Shown: positions 6,956-15,544, counted from the first letter of the stretch. The stretch is DNA of 49,057 nucleotides from an uncultured Selenomonadales bacterium (GCA_937877655.1 CALFJC010000001.1:1-49057), one strand, 5' to 3'. Translations and numbers: made by a program. The notes: generated by a model not told the origin, from the sequence alone.

Positions 6956-8902
6956 TCAATACTTTCTTGCCGCCGCGAGATTCGGAGCCATAAGCTCTTT
7001 GTAAATCTTTTGGATCTTCTCGGACTTGGAAACCTGCGCGACACCGACTCTCCACCAATCGCCGTAGCCGTGAACCATTGTTTTCGGCAAAACTTTAACA
7101 TCAATCAGCGTGGAGACTTTTTGTTTCTTGGAGTCTTCGATAGCCGCCTTAAGTTCGTCGGCAGTGTGGACGGTATAGGCAACGCAACCATAGGAGCGGG
7201 CGTTCATTGCAAAATCAATCGGAACAAAGCCGCCGTTAAGCCCCGTCGGAGTTCTGAATCTGAATTCCGTTCCGTAACTGCCTTGTCCGTGCCCGATTTC
7301 AAGGTTGTTGATACAGCCGTTCGTCATGTTGTCGAAAAGAATAACATTAATCTTGACGCCTTCGGCAATGGATTGCGGAAGTTCGGAATGGAGCATCATA
7401 TAAGCCGCGTCGCCGACCATTGCATAAACTTCGCGGTCGGGTTCGGCGAGTTTTACGCCAAGAGCCGCGTTGACTTCATAACCCATGCAACTGAAACCGT
7501 ATTCGACATGATAGCCGCCGACAGATTTTGCACGCCACACGCGCTGAACGTCGCCGGGAATTGAACCGCTTGCGGCAACCATAATCGCGTTTTCGTCAAT
7601 AGTTTCGTTGACAATGCCCAAAGCTCTGCATTGCGGCAGGCTGGAGCCCGTGAGTTTGATAAATTCTTCGCTGACTTTCGCGAAATCGAGCCCGTCGACA
7701 ACTTCGGGAACAAAATCTTTGCCCGTGTATTCGACATGATAAACACGATCAACTTCAGCGTCATATTTTTCTTTGGACGCTTTGACTTCGGCTTTGTATT
7801 CGTCAGAAACTTTCCAATCGGTTTTTTCAAGTTCCGCGCTTAAAGCGTCAATGCCCGCCTGCGCGTCCGCAACGATTTGCAAACCGTCGAGCTTGTAAGC
7901 GTGGAATTTGGAGACATTGATATTTATGAATTGAACTTCGGGATTGTGGAAAATCCATTTTGAAGAAGTTGTGAAGTCTGTATAGCGAGTGCCGACGCCG
8001 ATAACGACGTCCGCGACAGCCGCAATGTCATTTGCTCCGCAACCGCCCGTTTCTCCGACGCCGCCGAGATTCAACGGGTGATTCCAAAGAATTGTTCCTT
8101 TGCCCGCCTGCGTTTCGCCGAACGGGATATTAAATTTCTCGGCAAATTTGCGGAAGGATTCTTCGGCTTCGGAATATTTTACGCCGCCGCCGAAAATAAG
8201 GAGCGGTTTTTTCTTCGTCTTGAGAAGTTCGACAGCCGCCTTAATCGCCCGCGCAGAAGGAGCTTGTCTGTCAATGTGATGAACTCTTTTTTGGAAGAAA
8301 TATTCGGGATAATCGTAAGCCTCGCCTTCAACGTCCTGCGGCAGAGCGATACAAACCGCGCCGGTATCTGCAGGGTCTGCAAGGACGCGCATTGCATTTA
8401 TACAAGCCGTCATCAAAATTTCGGGGCGCGTGACTCTGTCCCAATATTTGCAAACAGCTTTGAAAGCATCATTGGCAGTTATCGCCAAATTTGTCGGTTG
8501 CTCCATCTGTTGAAGAACAGGATCGGGCTGACGATCTGCGTAGGTATCGCCGGGCAGGAAAAGAACGGGAATGCAATTCGCGGTTGCAGTTGCGGCGGCG
8601 GTAACCATATTCATTGCGCCGGGACCGACGGACGAAGTGCAAGCATACATTTGCTTACGGCGTTTTTGTTTTGCAAAACCCATAGCCGCATGAGCCATGC
8701 CCTGTTCATTGCGTCCCATGCGCATAATCAAATCGCCCGCATCTTCTTCGAGTGCTTGACCCATGCCGACGACGTTTCCATGTCCGAAAATGCTGAAGAT
8801 ACCTTCAAACATTTTATTTTCTTTGCCGTCAAACTCAATGTATTGGTTATTCAAAAACTTAACGAGAGCTTGCGCCACCGTAAGTCTGATTGTTTTAGCC
8901 AT
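6956..8902 (-). CDS. iolD: 3D-(3,5/4)-trihydroxycyclohexane-1,2-dione acylhydrolase (ThDP-dependent)
   Basis: IolD opens the ring of the diketone made by IolE to give 5-deoxy-D-glucuronate. The 648-residue product has the three-domain thiamine-diphosphate enzyme layout: an N-terminal Pyr domain with FSIFGHGNVVGMG, a central Rossmann-like domain, and a C-terminal PP domain with VGDAAYMM and a downstream DNMTNG that fit the ThDP/Mg motif. The ATG at 8902 follows GGGGGA (8911-8916); the in-frame ATG at 8917 overlaps that site and is rejected. It lies between iolB and the transporter. Confidence 0.95.
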   Translation of the reverse strand: MAKTIRLTVAQALVKFLNNQYIEFDGKENKMFEGIFSIFGHGNVVGMGQALEEDAGDLIMRMGRNEQGMAHAAMGFAKQKRRKQMYACTSSVGPGAMNMVTAAATATANCIPVLFLPGDTYADRQPDPVLQQMEQPTNLAITANDAFKAVCKYWDRVTRPEILMTACINAMRVLADPADTGAVCIALPQDVEGEAYDYPEYFFQKRVHHIDRQAPSARAIKAAVELLKTKKKPLLIFGGGVKYSEAEESFRKFAEKFNIPFGETQAGKGTILWNHPLNLGGVGETGGCGANDIAAVADVVIGVGTRYTDFTTSSKWIFHNPEVQFININVSKFHAYKLDGLQIVADAQAGIDALSAELEKTDWKVSDEYKAEVKASKEKYDAEVDRVYHVEYTGKDFVPEVVDGLDFAKVSEEFIKLTGSSLPQCRALGIVNETIDENAIMVAASGSIPGDVQRVWRAKSVGGYHVEYGFSCMGYEVNAALGVKLAEPDREVYAMVGDAAYMMLHSELPQSIAEGVKINVILFDNMTNGCINNLEIGHGQGSYGTEFRFRTPTGLNGGFVPIDFAMNARSYGCVAYTVHTADELKAAIEDSKKQKVSTLIDVKVLPKTMVHGYGDWWRVGVAQVSKSEKIQKIYKELMAPNLAAARKY

Positions 8903-8919
8903 AAAAAAATCCCCCAATT

Positions 8920-8998
8920 TTAATTAGGAATTAGGAATTATGAATTAGGAATTGGGAACGCCTTTTAATTATTAATTCCTAATTCCTCATTCCTAATT
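8920..8998. repeat. Heptamer palindrome between iolB and iolD
   Basis: AATTAGGAATTAGGAATTA on the left is complementary to TAATTCCTAATTCCTCATTC on the right. The 7-bp word is ATTAGGA/TCCTAAT. Confidence 0.82.
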
Positions 8999-9797
8999 AT
9001 CTGTGCGGTTGCCAAATTTTAGCGTTTGGATCTAAAAGCCAAGTGTGTTCGGGTAAATCGGTACGAGTTTTCTTCCATGCGCCGCCCTGTTCTTCGGGCA
9101 AATGGCGAATCATCCACGAATACCACATTGCATAGCCGGGAGCCGTAACTTGCGGATGCATAAGTCCGCCCGAAATTTCCGACCAGCTGTTGTGAGTGAT
9201 TTTAAAAGCGTTGTCGCCGATAAATGCCGCGCCGAAACCTTGCGGCTTGTCGAATTTATAGGTGTAAACTTCGGGCTGAGGATGATTGTGCGGAATATAT
9301 CCCGACCAACGACCGGGGCTGTTGATAACTTCGCCGTTGACTTGATTTGAAAAAGGCGCGTTGCTGTAGTCAAAAATTGTGCGGACGGTTCTCTCCGCCG
9401 TCGCGTTCCAAAGTCCCGCGCCGAAAATATCGCATTGAACATCTTCGGGGCGATAGAATACGGGAGCAAAATCTCTGTCGTTCATTGTTTTCTGAATCAA
9501 AAGTTCCGTGTCGACTTTCGCCTTAATCCAAACTTTTTTGGCGCGGGGAACTTGCAGGCAGAAAGGATTTTCATCAATCAGAGACTCGCGGCGCATAATT
9601 TCTTTTTTGTCGTCCCAACGAATTTCAACTTCGCCCGTCAAAATGACAATCGCGCTTTCTTGGAACGGGTCTTCGAGTTCGATAATTTCATTTGCGTCCA
9701 TGACTTGATAGCCGATGTCCATCAGCATATCACTTTCGCGGGTTGTCATTGCGTTGTAACCGTGCTTTAACTCGGTGCCGAGTCTGCCAAATTTCAT
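8997..9797 (-). CDS. iolB: 5-deoxy-glucuronate isomerase
   Basis: IolB isomerises 5-deoxy-D-glucuronate to 2-deoxy-5-keto-D-gluconate. The 266-residue bicupin carries the metal-binding HNHPQPEVYTYKF motif near residue 170 and a downstream SGGLMHPQVTAPGY segment with a further ligand histidine; the N-terminal cupin has VILTGEVEIRW. A strong AAGGAGGAG precedes the ATG. Length and motifs are typical. Heptamer palindromes lie both before and after the gene. Confidence 0.95.
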   Translation of the reverse strand: MKFGRLGTELKHGYNAMTTRESDMLMDIGYQVMDANEIIELEDPFQESAIVILTGEVEIRWDDKKEIMRRESLIDENPFCLQVPRAKKVWIKAKVDTELLIQKTMNDRDFAPVFYRPEDVQCDIFGAGLWNATAERTVRTIFDYSNAPFSNQVNGEVINSPGRWSGYIPHNHPQPEVYTYKFDKPQGFGAAFIGDNAFKITHNSWSEISGGLMHPQVTAPGYAMWYSWMIRHLPEEQGGAWKKTRTDLPEHTWLLDPNAKIWQPHR

Positions 9798-9809
9798 TTG
9801 AACTCCTCC

Positions 9810-9890
9810 TTAGGAACCAGTAATTAGGAACCAGTGATTAGTAGGGAACAGTAAACTGGTTCCTAGTTCCTTGTTCCTAGTTCCTAAATT
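9810..9890. repeat. Heptamer palindrome between iolC and iolB
   Basis: TTAGGAACCAGTAATTAGGA and AACCAGTGATTAGTAGGGAA on the left pair with CTGGTTCCTAGTTCCTTG and TTCCTAGTTCCTAA on the right. The repeated word is GTTCCTA/TAGGAAC. The right end reaches the last codons of iolC. Confidence 0.82.
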
Positions 9891-10918
9891 TTCGTCTTCC
9901 AATCAATTTCCGTGATAACTTCTTCGTCAGAATGTTCTTTGATGAAGGCGTTAATCTGATCAATCGTCTGCATTGCCTCCGAACAACTGTGACTTGCCAC
10001 AACCATTGCCGCGTGTGCCGTTGCATGTCTCAAAGCTTCGGGAACTTCCCAACCTTCAAGCAAGCCGTGAACAAAAGCCGAAGCGTAAGCGTCGCCGCCG
10101 CCGAAACTCTTTAAAAGTTTCACGTGATAAGAATCGACTTTGTAAGCGTGACGATCCGTTGTGTAGGCAACGGAGCCGCGCTTGCCGTGCTTAATGACGA
10201 CAACTTTATTTCCGAACGACAAATATTTTTCCGCAATTTCATGATCGGGCGGAGTCTCGGCGTCTTCGGGCAAAAGTTCCGCAAAATTCACTTCGTCACG
10301 CGAGCCGATAATAACGTCACTTAACCGCGCCATCAACGAATAGTAAATTGCAATTTCTTCTTTTGAACGCCAAGTGTAAGGGCGATAATCAATGTCGAAA
10401 ATAATTTTTGTGCCGTGCATTCTGGCGTATTGCGCCGCCGTCAAGCAAGCCTCGCGACTGGGAGCCGCCGCCAATGCCAAGCCCGAAACAATCAGAGCTT
10501 TGGAGCCCGCAATATAATTTTCGCTGACATCTTCGGGCGCAATTTGCAAATCGGCAACTTTATCGCGATACATGAGGATTGAACTTTCGGTTTCGCTTTT
10601 AATTTCGGTGAAAGTCAAGCCCATACGTTCGCCGTGTTTTGCGCGAGTCATTTGCGTTGTGTCGATGCCGCGATCTTTAAAGAAGTTAATAATAAAATCG
10701 CCGAACTGATCATTCGATACGCAACCGATAAAGCCGACTTTTTTTCCGAGCCGATTAAGTCCGACGGCGATATTGCCGGGCGAGCCGCCGAGATACATTG
10801 AAAAAGTTTTTACCTTGTCGAGAGTGCGATGAATTTCGTTCGGGTTGAAGTCGAGAGTCGCTCTGCCGATTATGACAACGTCGCGGTCTCTTTTCTGATC
10901 AAATTCAATGAGAGCCAT
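9884..10918 (-). CDS. iolC: 5-dehydro-2-deoxygluconokinase (PfkB family)
   Basis: IolC phosphorylates 2-deoxy-5-keto-D-gluconate at position 6 with ATP. The 344-residue product shows PfkB features: YLGGSPGNIAVGLNRLG near residue 45, DIDYRPYTW in the middle, and the C-terminal signature KSFGGGDAYASAFVHGL with the catalytic Asp near residue 275. It starts at an ATG behind AAGGAGG. It feeds the aldolase encoded three kilobases upstream in the same operon. Confidence 0.94.
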   Translation of the reverse strand: MALIEFDQKRDRDVVIIGRATLDFNPNEIHRTLDKVKTFSMYLGGSPGNIAVGLNRLGKKVGFIGCVSNDQFGDFIINFFKDRGIDTTQMTRAKHGERMGLTFTEIKSETESSILMYRDKVADLQIAPEDVSENYIAGSKALIVSGLALAAAPSREACLTAAQYARMHGTKIIFDIDYRPYTWRSKEEIAIYYSLMARLSDVIIGSRDEVNFAELLPEDAETPPDHEIAEKYLSFGNKVVVIKHGKRGSVAYTTDRHAYKVDSYHVKLLKSFGGGDAYASAFVHGLLEGWEVPEALRHATAHAAMVVASHSCSEAMQTIDQINAFIKEHSDEEVITEIDWKTKI

Positions 10919-10924
10919 TTTGAA

Positions 10925-11005
10925 ACCTCCTTAGGGACAAAGGATAAGGGAAACGGGAGAAGTGGGGAAAAGACTTTTCCCATTTCCCTTTTCCCATTTC
11001 CCTAA
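10925..11005. repeat. Heptamer-type palindrome between transaldolase and iolC
   Basis: GGATAAGGGAAACGGGAGAA and GTGGGGAAAAG on the left face CTTTTCCCATTTCCCTTTTC and CCATTTCCCTAA on the right. The word is close to GGGAAAA/TTTTCCC. Confidence 0.8.
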
Positions 11006-12064
11006 TCACACAATCATGTATTTGCGGACGAGTTCGACGAGCCCCGCATAGCTGCCCAAGAACTGATTGATTGTGCGAAGGAACGCGCCGTAGTGTTGGA
11101 ACTCTTCGGGCTTCATGCCGTCGGGTTCGTAAGCGCGGCGGAATTCGTCAATCGTCATAAGTTCATCAAGCCATTGTTGCGGAACAGGCTCGCTCATATG
11201 CTCTTTGATCTCAATCTTCGTGCCGTTATATTTCTTTTGGAAGTCGGAAGTGATTGTAAGGACAACGTCGCCGCCGATGAATTGTTCAAAGTGATGGAGG
11301 TTGCGATAAGCCGCGAACAAAAGTTTCGTGCGATAGCCGCGTTCTTTGTAAATCTTGTAAGCGTTTTTGAAGACGGCAACGCCCGCCCATTCGAGAGCAT
11401 CGGGATGAATGATATAATCTTTGCCTTTGAGATAAGCTTTAAGATAATCGTCTGTTCTGCCGCCCATGATTGTGCAAACGGGATGCATCCAAGAAGTATC
11501 TTTGCCTTCCGCCTCACGACGTTTCAAGCCGCGCTCGACAGCTTCGGCAACCGCGAGTGCCTGCGGAACAGTGAAAGAAACCGTCGCATTGATGGAGACG
11601 CCCTGATAAGTCATTTCCTCAAAAGCTTTGATACCGGCTTTGCTGGCGGGAGCTTTGATTTGGATATTCGGCGCGAGACTTGCGAGCTGGACGGCGTGTT
11701 CAACGAGTTTTTCGGGATTCTGATAGAATTTTGCATTGGCTTGGAAAGAAATTTTGCCGCGTTGCCCGTGATTTTCTTCGTGCATGGGCTCAAGCAATTT
11801 TGCCGCTTTCAAGCCGAGAGCTTCGATAACTTTCCACGCAACGTCATCTTCGGTGTAAGTCGGGTTGTCGGCAATGATTTGTTTAATGGTGTCTTCCCAA
11901 TCGGGCAATTCTTTTTTGAGAACGTTGAAGACGATAGCGGGGTTTGTGGTCGCGCCGGATGCCGCGCAGTTTTCGAGAGCGTAGGTAAGCTCTTTGCACG
12001 AGCAGGAGTCGTTCCAAACTTCCATTTGCGGATAAGCCTTAATTGCTTCTTGCAGAGTTGTCAT
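11006..12064 (-). CDS. Transaldolase-family protein in the inositol operon
   Basis: The 352-residue protein has transaldolase features: VWNDSC near residue 17 with the conserved Asp, SGATTNPAIV, the Schiff-base lysine in NIQIKAPASKAG near residue 134, and GVSINATVSFTVPQA. Transaldolases move a dihydroxyacetone unit between sugar phosphates. It is not part of the textbook iol pathway, so its role here is inference: it could draw the dihydroxyacetone phosphate end of the pathway into sugar phosphates, or be a lyase for an inositol-derived intermediate. The AAAGGAGAT Shine-Dalgarno sits in a fossil copy of the upstream aldolase 3' end. It is slightly longer than classic transaldolases (about 320 residues). 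Confidence 0.82.
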   Translation of the reverse strand: MTTLQEAIKAYPQMEVWNDSCSCKELTYALENCAASGATTNPAIVFNVLKKELPDWEDTIKQIIADNPTYTEDDVAWKVIEALGLKAAKLLEPMHEENHGQRGKISFQANAKFYQNPEKLVEHAVQLASLAPNIQIKAPASKAGIKAFEEMTYQGVSINATVSFTVPQALAVAEAVERGLKRREAEGKDTSWMHPVCTIMGGRTDDYLKAYLKGKDYIIHPDALEWAGVAVFKNAYKIYKERGYRTKLLFAAYRNLHHFEQFIGGDVVLTITSDFQKKYNGTKIEIKEHMSEPVPQQWLDELMTIDEFRRAYEPDGMKPEEFQHYGAFLRTINQFLGSYAGLVELVRKYMIV

Positions 12065-12088
12065 TATAAATTATCTCCTTTCGGGATT

Positions 12089-12226
12089 AAAAATTTTCAT
12101 GTGGCGTTTAACATTTTCAAAAGTGCCTTGAACAATGGCGTCGCTGAAGTCGAAGAATTTTGCGTTGGGATTTTCCGCGCAGACTTCGCGAATTTTTTTC
12201 GCCGAATTGTCACAGCTTGCCGTTGC
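12089..12226 (-). pseudogene. Fossil duplicate of the 3' end of the aldolase gene
   Basis: Bases 12089-12226 match 12260-12397 with few differences at an offset of exactly 171 bp (57 codons). Read on the - strand it still encodes DNSAKKIREVCAENPNAK and GTFENVKRHMKIF, ending NPERR and a stop that overlaps the transaldolase Shine-Dalgarno. The live gene ends differently (GLENLLAQ). A tandem duplication of the 3' end is the simplest explanation. Confidence 0.85.
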
Positions 12227-12232
12227 AGAAAA

Positions 12233-13084
12233 TCATTGAGCCAAAAGATTTTCGAGCCCAAAAATTTTCATGTGCTTTTTAACATTTTCAAAAGTGCCTT
12301 GAACAATGGCGTCGCTGAAGTCGAAAAATTTTGCGTTGGGATTTTCCGCGCAGACTTCGCGAATTTTTCTCGCCGAATTGTCGTAGCTTGCCGTCGCGAT
12401 ATTGATTTTTTTAATGCCGCCGGCAATGCAATTTTTAAAATCGTCTTCGGTTAAGCCGGTGCCGCCGTGCAATACAAGCGGAGTTTTTACGGCGTCAAAA
12501 ATTTCTTTAAGCCTGTCGATTCGGAGCTTGGGTTGAACGGTGTAATTTCCGTGCGCCGTGCCGATAGCGACCGCCAATGCGTCAACGCCCGTTTCTTCGG
12601 CGAATTTTTTTGCTTCATCTACACTCGTAACCAAAACGTCAACAGCTTTATAATCGCCTTCCGCGCCGCCGACGCGCCCAATTTCAGCCTCGACAGCCGC
12701 GCCTTGTGCGTGAGCAATTTTTACGACTTCGCGAGTGCGTCTGATATTTTCTTCAAGCGGATATTTCGAGCCGTCGAACATTACCGAAGTAAAGCCGAGC
12801 GACAAGGCAAGTTTGATCGTTTCCAAAGTTGAGCCGTGATCAAGGTGAACTGCCGTCGGCATTTTGCATTTTTTGGCGGCGGCAATCATTACGACTCCGA
12901 GCAAATCGAGCGGCGAATATTTCAATCTGCCTTCGGCGATTTGCAAAATCAGCGGGGCGTTGAGTTCTTCGGCGGCTTTTATCGCGCCCATCGCCATTTC
13001 CATATTCGAGACGTTGAACGCGCCGACCGCGAACGAATTATTTTCACGCGCCGCGAAAAGTTCAGTCATTTTTACGAGCGGCAT
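12233..13084 (-). CDS. iolJ: Class II aldolase, probable 6-phospho-5-dehydro-2-deoxy-D-gluconate aldolase
   Basis: The product (283 residues) is a zinc-dependent class II fructose-bisphosphate-aldolase family protein. Zinc ligands and substrate motifs are seen in AVHLDHGST (near 83), AIGTAHGNY (near 175) and LVLHGGTGL (near 205), with NIATA near the end. In the iol pathway this enzyme splits the IolC product into dihydroxyacetone phosphate and malonate semialdehyde; context favours that over glycolytic FBP aldolase, but the fold alone does not decide. The AGGTGA ribosome site lies in the end of the preceding reductase gene. Its C-terminus was probably remade by the tandem duplication just downstream. 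Confidence 0.88.
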   Translation of the reverse strand: MPLVKMTELFAARENNSFAVGAFNVSNMEMAMGAIKAAEELNAPLILQIAEGRLKYSPLDLLGVVMIAAAKKCKMPTAVHLDHGSTLETIKLALSLGFTSVMFDGSKYPLEENIRRTREVVKIAHAQGAAVEAEIGRVGGAEGDYKAVDVLVTSVDEAKKFAEETGVDALAVAIGTAHGNYTVQPKLRIDRLKEIFDAVKTPLVLHGGTGLTEDDFKNCIAGGIKKINIATASYDNSARKIREVCAENPNAKFFDFSDAIVQGTFENVKKHMKIFGLENLLAQ

Positions 13085-13088
13085 TTAA

Positions 13089-14201
13089 TCACCTCTCAAA
13101 CTCATTAACAAATTTCAAAAGATTTTTTCTGATGGGAATGTGTTGCGGACAAACTTTTTCGCAACGCCCGCACTTCAGGCAACTTGACGCGGGATTTTTA
13201 TCGCGAGCCCTTGCCAACCAACCTTCGCGCCGACTTGCAAAAGTTTTGTTCCCGAAAAGCGTTAAGTGATTCAGCATTGCGAAGAAACCGCTTATCGGAA
13301 GTTTTTGCGGACAGACGGCGGCACAATAATCGCAGGCGGTACAGGGAATCAGCGGGATTTTTGAAAGTTCTGTGCGGGCGTCGTCGATAACTTTTTCCTG
13401 CGCGAGTGTGAGTTTTGTAAAATCTTTCAGCGTCGAAATGTTATCGCGCATTTGCTCCAAAGAGTTCATGCCCGATAAGACAACCGCAACGCCTTCGAGA
13501 TTTGCCGCGAATCGCAAAGCCCATGACGCGGACGAAGAATCGGGCTCGGCTGTCTTCAAAATTTTTTCGACCTGCGCGGGCGGTTCAGCCAACATGCCGC
13601 CTTTGACGGGCTCCATAACCACAACTTTTTTTCCGTGACGTTGCGCGACTTCGTAACATTGGCGAGATTTTATCGCGGGCGCGTCCCAATCGGCGTAGTT
13701 TATCTGGAGCTGAACAAAATCTGTTTCGGGATGCGCCGAGAAAATTTTTTCCAATTCTTCGGGCGTCGAGTGGAAGGAGAAACCGAGATTTTTAATCAAG
13801 CCCGCAGATTTTTTCTCCCGAACAAATTCCCAAACGTTGAAGTCGTCGAAAAATTTTGTGCGATAATCGCCGAGATTGTGCAACAGATAAAAATCGAAAT
13901 AACCTGCGCCCGTCCTTTGAAGTGATTCTTCAAACTGATTCAACGCCGCGTCTTGAGCTTTTACTCTCCATGCGGCAAGCTTGGTTGCGAGTTGAAATTT
14001 TTCGCGGGAATAACGTTCAACCAACGCCGCACGAATTGCTTCTTCCGAGCCGGGATAAGCCCAAGCCGTGTCGAAGTAGGTAAAGCCCGCCGCCAAAAAT
14101 TCATCAACCAATTTTTTTACAAGCGCAATGTCAATCGTTCCGTCGGCAAGCTTCGGAAGTCTCATCAAGCCGAAGCCGAATTTTTTTATTCCTTCAAACA
14201 T
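13089..14201 (-). CDS. Aldo/keto reductase with C-terminal ferredoxin-type 4Fe-4S domain
   Basis: The 370-residue cytoplasmic protein has an N-terminal aldo/keto reductase barrel (GFGLMRLP at the start, TYFDTAWAYPGSEEA with catalytic Asp and Tyr, FYLLHNLGDY, VVMEPVKGG). Its C-terminal domain carries two cysteine clusters: CTACDYCAAVCP and CLKCGRCEKVCP. Such proteins couple NAD(P)H-type reduction to iron-sulfur centres; the physiological substrate is generally unknown. In this operon it might oxidise an inositol or reduce an aldehyde intermediate (inference). It overlaps functionally with its neighbours: 15 bp from the ADH stop, 4 bp before the aldolase start. The ribosome site is weak, which suggests translational coupling. 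Confidence 0.88.
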   Translation of the reverse strand: MFEGIKKFGFGLMRLPKLADGTIDIALVKKLVDEFLAAGFTYFDTAWAYPGSEEAIRAALVERYSREKFQLATKLAAWRVKAQDAALNQFEESLQRTGAGYFDFYLLHNLGDYRTKFFDDFNVWEFVREKKSAGLIKNLGFSFHSTPEELEKIFSAHPETDFVQLQINYADWDAPAIKSRQCYEVAQRHGKKVVVMEPVKGGMLAEPPAQVEKILKTAEPDSSSASWALRFAANLEGVAVVLSGMNSLEQMRDNISTLKDFTKLTLAQEKVIDDARTELSKIPLIPCTACDYCAAVCPQKLPISGFFAMLNHLTLFGNKTFASRREGWLARARDKNPASSCLKCGRCEKVCPQHIPIRKNLLKFVNEFER

Positions 14202-14216
14202 AAAAGCGCGTCCCGA

Positions 14217-15383
14217 TTAAAAGAGCTTTTTGTAAATCTCAATGATTTGTTCTTTTGTGGGAATGCGCATTGTATTTTGCGGACTGCCGCTCTCCAAAGC
14301 GTCAGACGCCATTTTGTCGAGATAGGAAATAAATTCTTCTTTGGTGTGCTTGCCTTTTGCAAGGAGTTCTTCAAGAGAAGGAATGCCTACTTCTTTGCAG
14401 AAGCGGGCAACTTCTTTAACCATGGCAACCGCCGCATCATGATCGGGAGTATTTTCGTCTGCAACGCCCATAATTCTTCCGATGTGCGCAAAACGAGCGG
14501 TGTTTTCTTCAATCGCGAATTCAAGGCAAGCGGGCAAAAGGACGGCATTTGAAACGCCGTGCGCAATGTGGAAAAGCGCACCAATCGGGCGACTCATGCC
14601 GTGAACGATTGTAACGGACGCATTGTTGAACGCAATACCTGCCTCAAGCGCGGCGATTGACATTGCAAGGCGCGCCTGTTCATTTTTTCCGTCCTTGTAG
14701 CAAATCGGAAGGTTCTTGTGAATTTTTGTGATGGCGGAAATTGCAAAAGTATCAGTAAGCGGCTGAGCTTTTCTGGACGTGTAAGCCTCAATCGCATGAC
14801 AAAGGGCGTCGATACCCGTTGCCGCCGTGACTCCCGGAGGCGCAGTCATTGTGAAAGTCGGATCTACAACTGCCAATGCGGGAATAATCGAAGGACCGCC
14901 GAGAAGCATTTTGACATTGTTTTCGGTGTCGGAAATGATTGTGTTCTTGGTAACTTCGGAGCCTGTGCCAGCCGTCGTCGGAATCGCCACAAGGTAAGGA
15001 ACGGGCATGTCGATAACTTCATGCATGTAGGAATTGATTTTTCTGTCGCCCGCCGTCGTCATGAAACCGATAGCCTTCGCGGTATCCATAGGCGAGCCGC
15101 CGCCCAATGCAATAATGAAATCGCAACCGTTTTCCTTGTAAACTTTCAAGCCCGCCTCAACGATTTTGTCGGTCGGCTCGGTGTTCGCGCCGTCAAAAAT
15201 GACGTAAGGAATATTAACTTTTTTCAGCGCGTCTTCGACCTTTGCCGCATTGCCGAACTTGACCATAAATTGATCCGTCACGATAAGAGCCTTTGTGCCC
15301 TTGCCCGCAATGTGATCTCCCAACTCGGAAATGACGTTGACACCGGAGATAATTTTCGCCGGTACCATGAAAATATAACCCAT
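14217..15383 (-). CDS. Iron-containing (group III) alcohol dehydrogenase
   Basis: The 388-residue product has the NAD-binding GGGSPMDTAKAIG near residue 97, PTTAGTGSEVT near 140, and the iron site region GIDALCHAIEAYTS and later SVTIVHGMSRPIGALFHIAHG with metal histidines. It resembles lactaldehyde/1,3-propanediol/butanol dehydrogenases. As first gene of the inositol operon, in the absence of iolA, it could reduce malonate semialdehyde to 3-hydroxypropionate and so re-oxidise NADH; this is inference. The ATG at 15383 is chosen because of AGGGGAG; a GTG nine bases upstream is too close to that site. Confidence 0.9.
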   Translation of the reverse strand: MGYIFMVPAKIISGVNVISELGDHIAGKGTKALIVTDQFMVKFGNAAKVEDALKKVNIPYVIFDGANTEPTDKIVEAGLKVYKENGCDFIIALGGGSPMDTAKAIGFMTTAGDRKINSYMHEVIDMPVPYLVAIPTTAGTGSEVTKNTIISDTENNVKMLLGGPSIIPALAVVDPTFTMTAPPGVTAATGIDALCHAIEAYTSRKAQPLTDTFAISAITKIHKNLPICYKDGKNEQARLAMSIAALEAGIAFNNASVTIVHGMSRPIGALFHIAHGVSNAVLLPACLEFAIEENTARFAHIGRIMGVADENTPDHDAAVAMVKEVARFCKEVGIPSLEELLAKGKHTKEEFISYLDKMASDALESGSPQNTMRIPTKEQIIEIYKKLF

Positions 15384-15439
15384 AAAGTTCACTCCCCTAA
15401 AATAATTTTTTGATAAAGTGTTGGTTGTTTTCTGCCGAT

Positions 15440-15468
15440 AATCTAAATTATTTTTTGTCTAAAGTCAA
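15440..15468 (-). promoter_or_regulatory. Promoter of the inositol operon
   Basis: On the - strand TTGACT (15463-15468) and TAGATT (15440-15445) are 17 bp apart, about 57 bp upstream of the Fe-ADH start. No other good promoter was seen before the nine tightly spaced genes. Confidence 0.7.
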
Positions 15469-15515
15469 TACTTGAAAGAAAAATTTTTTACCATTCCGAA
15501 TTGTCAAAAAAGTGC

Positions 15516-15544
15516 TTGTAAGTTCCCGAAAGTTAAACTATAAT
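15516..15544 (+). promoter_or_regulatory. Promoter of the DeoR-type regulator
   Basis: TTGTAA (15516-15521) and a perfect TATAAT (15539-15544) are separated by 17 bp. The start regions of the two divergent promoters are about 50 bp apart, so one bound regulator could control both. I could not define an operator repeat. Confidence 0.78.

Noticed and set aside
5349..11005. Heptamer arrays considered as CRISPR arrays
   Set aside because: Units are only 7 bp without unique spacers, and no cas genes are present.
11093..12454. Long + strand ORF of 453 codons opposite the transaldolase and aldolase genes
   Set aside because: It lies antisense to two well-recognised enzymes, matches no family and lacks a ribosome site. 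Its repeated parts simply mirror the 171-bp duplication.
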